Positions 61,657 to 64,000 of a DNA stretch of 64,000 nucleotides are shown piece after piece; within the stretch, counting starts at the first letter, position 1, and each line of letters opens with the position of its first letter. The notes under the pieces were generated by a model. The model was given only the letters and a program-made list of their open reading frames with translations, ran no database searches and was not told the origin of the DNA. The translations under genes were made by a program, and so were the position numbers. The stretch is taken from NCBI RefSeq assembly GCF_905475345.1, contig NC_066587.1:14096058-14160057 (forward strand), given 5' to 3'. This DNA is from Vespula vulgaris. Taxonomy: Eukaryota; Arthropoda; Insecta; Hymenoptera; Vespidae.

Positions 61657-64000
61657 CTTTTTTCTTTATCCATTTAATACTTTGACAAATTTCATAGACA
61701 CCTTTCTACGAAGCTTTTAACATCGCATTTTCATTCTCTACAAATTTTTTAAATACTTTCAATTCGATTTCTTCGATCTTTCAACGTTTCGAAACGATAA
61801 CGAGAGATTTGGATGTTACGCTTTACCATAGGAATTAATATAGTTTCGTTATGTAATTATGATATTTGATTTTAATAGATGTATGTTTATCGATCGATTG
61901 ATTTAATTACCCGTGCGTTCTAACTTCGAATTACGTTTCGCTAGCTTCACCGATGCTATTGAGCGTACTTCAATAAGGATCTTAAGCTTTTCGCGAAAGG
62001 ATCAAATCGTTAGCCATATTCTTCTATCTTGATACTGACGTAAACTTATCGTGATCCAGATCGGAGCACATCATCCAAAGTACTCGAGATCCGATACTGA
62101 GACGAGTAAGGACGTAACACTGATTGAGATTAACTTAACCGTGTCGATACGTCCTCTCTCATTTGATTTTATATTCTCCTTCCTCCTCTTTTTTTGCCTT
62201 TATCTTTCTTTTCCCTTATCGAAGCGCTTTTCTTTTCACTTCTCCCATGCCTTTTTGATTCTATCATCTTCCTGTCACTTTTCTAGACTATGGCTTTCGC
62301 TCTAACATGTATAGAGAGAAGAGTAGTTTGATGTCTGCCACGTACAGCAATTTTATCGTATACTTTCCATCTAAAAAGAAAAAGTACATGCAATCGATGA
62401 TCTCGTCGTCGGTGTTTATTTTCGCTTTACTATTTTAAAATTTTACACGATCCATAATTGAATGTATGTACGCTCGATTCTCATATTATTCTTTTTATTT
62501 ATTTATTTTTTATTGTTATAATTAATATCGACGATGCATTCGATGAAAGAGTAAATAACGTTAGTTTTAAATTTAATCGATACGTCGTCTATTTATCGAC
62601 ATCGTGTCATCGGCAAGAACGCGATGCCGTTAAAGTTATCCGACTGCTTAACATGCGCGAAATTCGATGATTTTCCTCGAACTTTCCTGGATATGGATCG
62701 ATAAGTCTGGTATCTTTCGTAGTAGGTGCCATTCGAAGTAACTAAATTTACCTCTCTCTCTCTTCCTCCCCCCTTTTCTCTCTCTCTCTCTCTCTCTCTT
62801 TATCACTTGCGGTGGTACAACCGCAGTTGGTTCCTGATTAAGCCGTGAATGCTGAGAATACGGAGCACCATAGCTCATTCCGTTCTCTACGAAAGTTCTG
62901 CTCCCTGCATGGAATCGCAAGTACCCCACTATCCCGACGGGGAAAGGTTTGATTCTATGTGAAAGAAGGTTGAAGAAGCTACGGTCGATGTAGAAATCCT
63001 CTCAAAAACGACTTCGGATACCTAGACGTATATATATATACATACGTTCTCTATATCTCCTCCTTTCTCTTTTTCTCTTCGTGGTATACCTCGTCCCGTT
63101 CGACTTTCAATAGAAAATTACATCTTCCTCCGATAGAAATTTGTTTCATTTCGTCTTTTGTATTTCGTTGAAATCTTATCAAAGTAGAACCGTATTCGTA
63201 TTTCCTGCAATATGTATATCTATACGTGTTCTTGAAAAAATTAATAGAAGGGAGGATAAGATAATTCTTATTAGAATTGCAAGAGTATCCGAGTAGATCG
63301 GTATTTTCAAGGAAAAGTTATAATTCGAAAACTTCCTTTTAATTATCAGCATTATCACGGACTTTCTCTACACGCTATCCGCTCTCACACGGAGATTTCC
63401 CACGATACACATTTGAAGATTTCCTACACGTCCGAACATTAATACGTACGAGAGACCAAGTATACGCACACGTACGTAAATGGGATCTTATCGTGGGACT
63501 CAATAACGAAACATGATCCACGTGTAGTAGGTACTAGTGTACTTCGTATTTGCCTGAAGCAAGTGTGCGAAACGAGCTTAATCTTGAAGTAGTTTCGCCT
63601 TTGCAATCTGTGTTTCTCTCATTCTTGTTTCCGTAATCCTCGTACGGGCCGTTCGCGATTAATTTTTCTCTTCCCTCGTTGTTACATTTTCAGTCGATCG
63701 ATTATACTCATAAATAGATAGAACTAGCGAAAGAAACTGTTCTTCACGTAAAGATCGCATCGAAAGAACGCTTCCATATTTCTCTCGACTGACTCCTCTT
63801 AAATCTCGAAGGGATAAAATTTTGACGATCTTTCTTAATTTCATGGGTTATCGCTCTGTTCCAAGATGGCGCGAAGACCGCTAACAAATACCTAGTATTT
63901 ATGCTGGAGGAGTCTTTCGTGTAATTCTGTTACGTAAAGAGTTCTTCTTTTCATTCTTCTCTCGGTAAACATGCTCGAGAAAAAGGGATAAGAGCTGCTC

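Larger units (their letters stand above)
57957..64000. other. Gene-poor stretch with clustered GA arrays
   Basis: No supported exon. It contains four GA arrays between 58570 and 59762, a CT/AT compound tract at 61584-61656 and a CT tract at 62754-62801. A 124-codon frame at 60601-60975 has no similarity or splice sites and is treated as chance. Confidence 0.45.

Noticed and set aside
1..64000. tRNA, rRNA, CRISPR or telomeric TTAGG arrays
   Set aside because: I looked by eye for T-arm consensus blocks, rRNA-like stretches and regularly spaced repeats and found none. A covariance-model scan would be needed to exclude a tRNA formally.

Overview
The window looks like nuclear DNA of an insect, most probably a hymenopteran (bee, ant or wasp). 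The reasons are intron-rich genes with short GT-AG introns of roughly 60-300 bp, very AT-rich intergenic sequence, abundant CT/GA and AT microsatellites, a second compartment that is clearly less AT-rich and has many CpG (tcg/cga) steps, and insect-like orthologues throughout. The order is an inference from composition and gene style, not from a database match. I saw no rRNA, tRNA, CRISPR array, bacterial operon or autonomous transposase.

The left 37 kb is gene-dense and holds seven genes whose complete exon chains I could follow, with phase agreement at every junction: ACADVL-type very-long-chain acyl-CoA dehydrogenase (-, 2428-5209), SLC25A51-type mitochondrial NAD+ carrier (+, 6549-7490), gamma-syntrophin (+, 8603-12330), AIP co-chaperone (-, 16304-17681), SERHL/kraken-type serine hydrolase (+, 19540-22294), TRAPPC11/gryzun (-, 26127-30940) and RASA1/p120 RasGAP (+, 32137-36755). 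Six of them form three head-to-head pairs: ACADVL/SLC25A51, AIP/SERHL and TRAPPC11/RASA1. Their divergent spacers are 1.2-1.9 kb, so each pair may share a promoter region. Between SERHL and TRAPPC11 lie two interlocked small candidate genes on opposite strands (about 23.9-25.6 kb).

The right 26 kb (about 37.3-64 kb) has no recognisable conserved protein domain. It has a CCAAT-containing promoter-like stretch with a short first exon (37.3-37.75 kb), a CpG-rich promoter-like block (38.9-39.6 kb), a good signal-peptide first exon on + (42671-42764), a second signal-peptide exon candidate on - (54871-55036), one exon-like open frame (57692-57956), one repeat-like stretch (about 50551-50825) and many purine or pyrimidine tracts. 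It reads as promoters and first exons of one or more genes with very long introns whose bodies lie outside the window.

The most interesting signal is in the serine hydrolase. Two tandem exons of exactly 236 nt (19964-20199 and 21041-21276), 52 of 79 residues identical, share entry phase and exit phase, and including both would break the frame. This is the signature of mutually exclusive splicing in the lid/oxyanion half of an alpha/beta hydrolase. A long-armed inverted repeat (about 18654-18957) lies in the AIP/SERHL divergent spacer. By function the left cluster is mixed housekeeping: mitochondrial fatty-acid oxidation and NAD+ import, dystrophin-complex scaffolding, Hsp90 co-chaperoning, vesicle tethering and Ras down-regulation. 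No common pathway is implied apart from the first mitochondrial pair.
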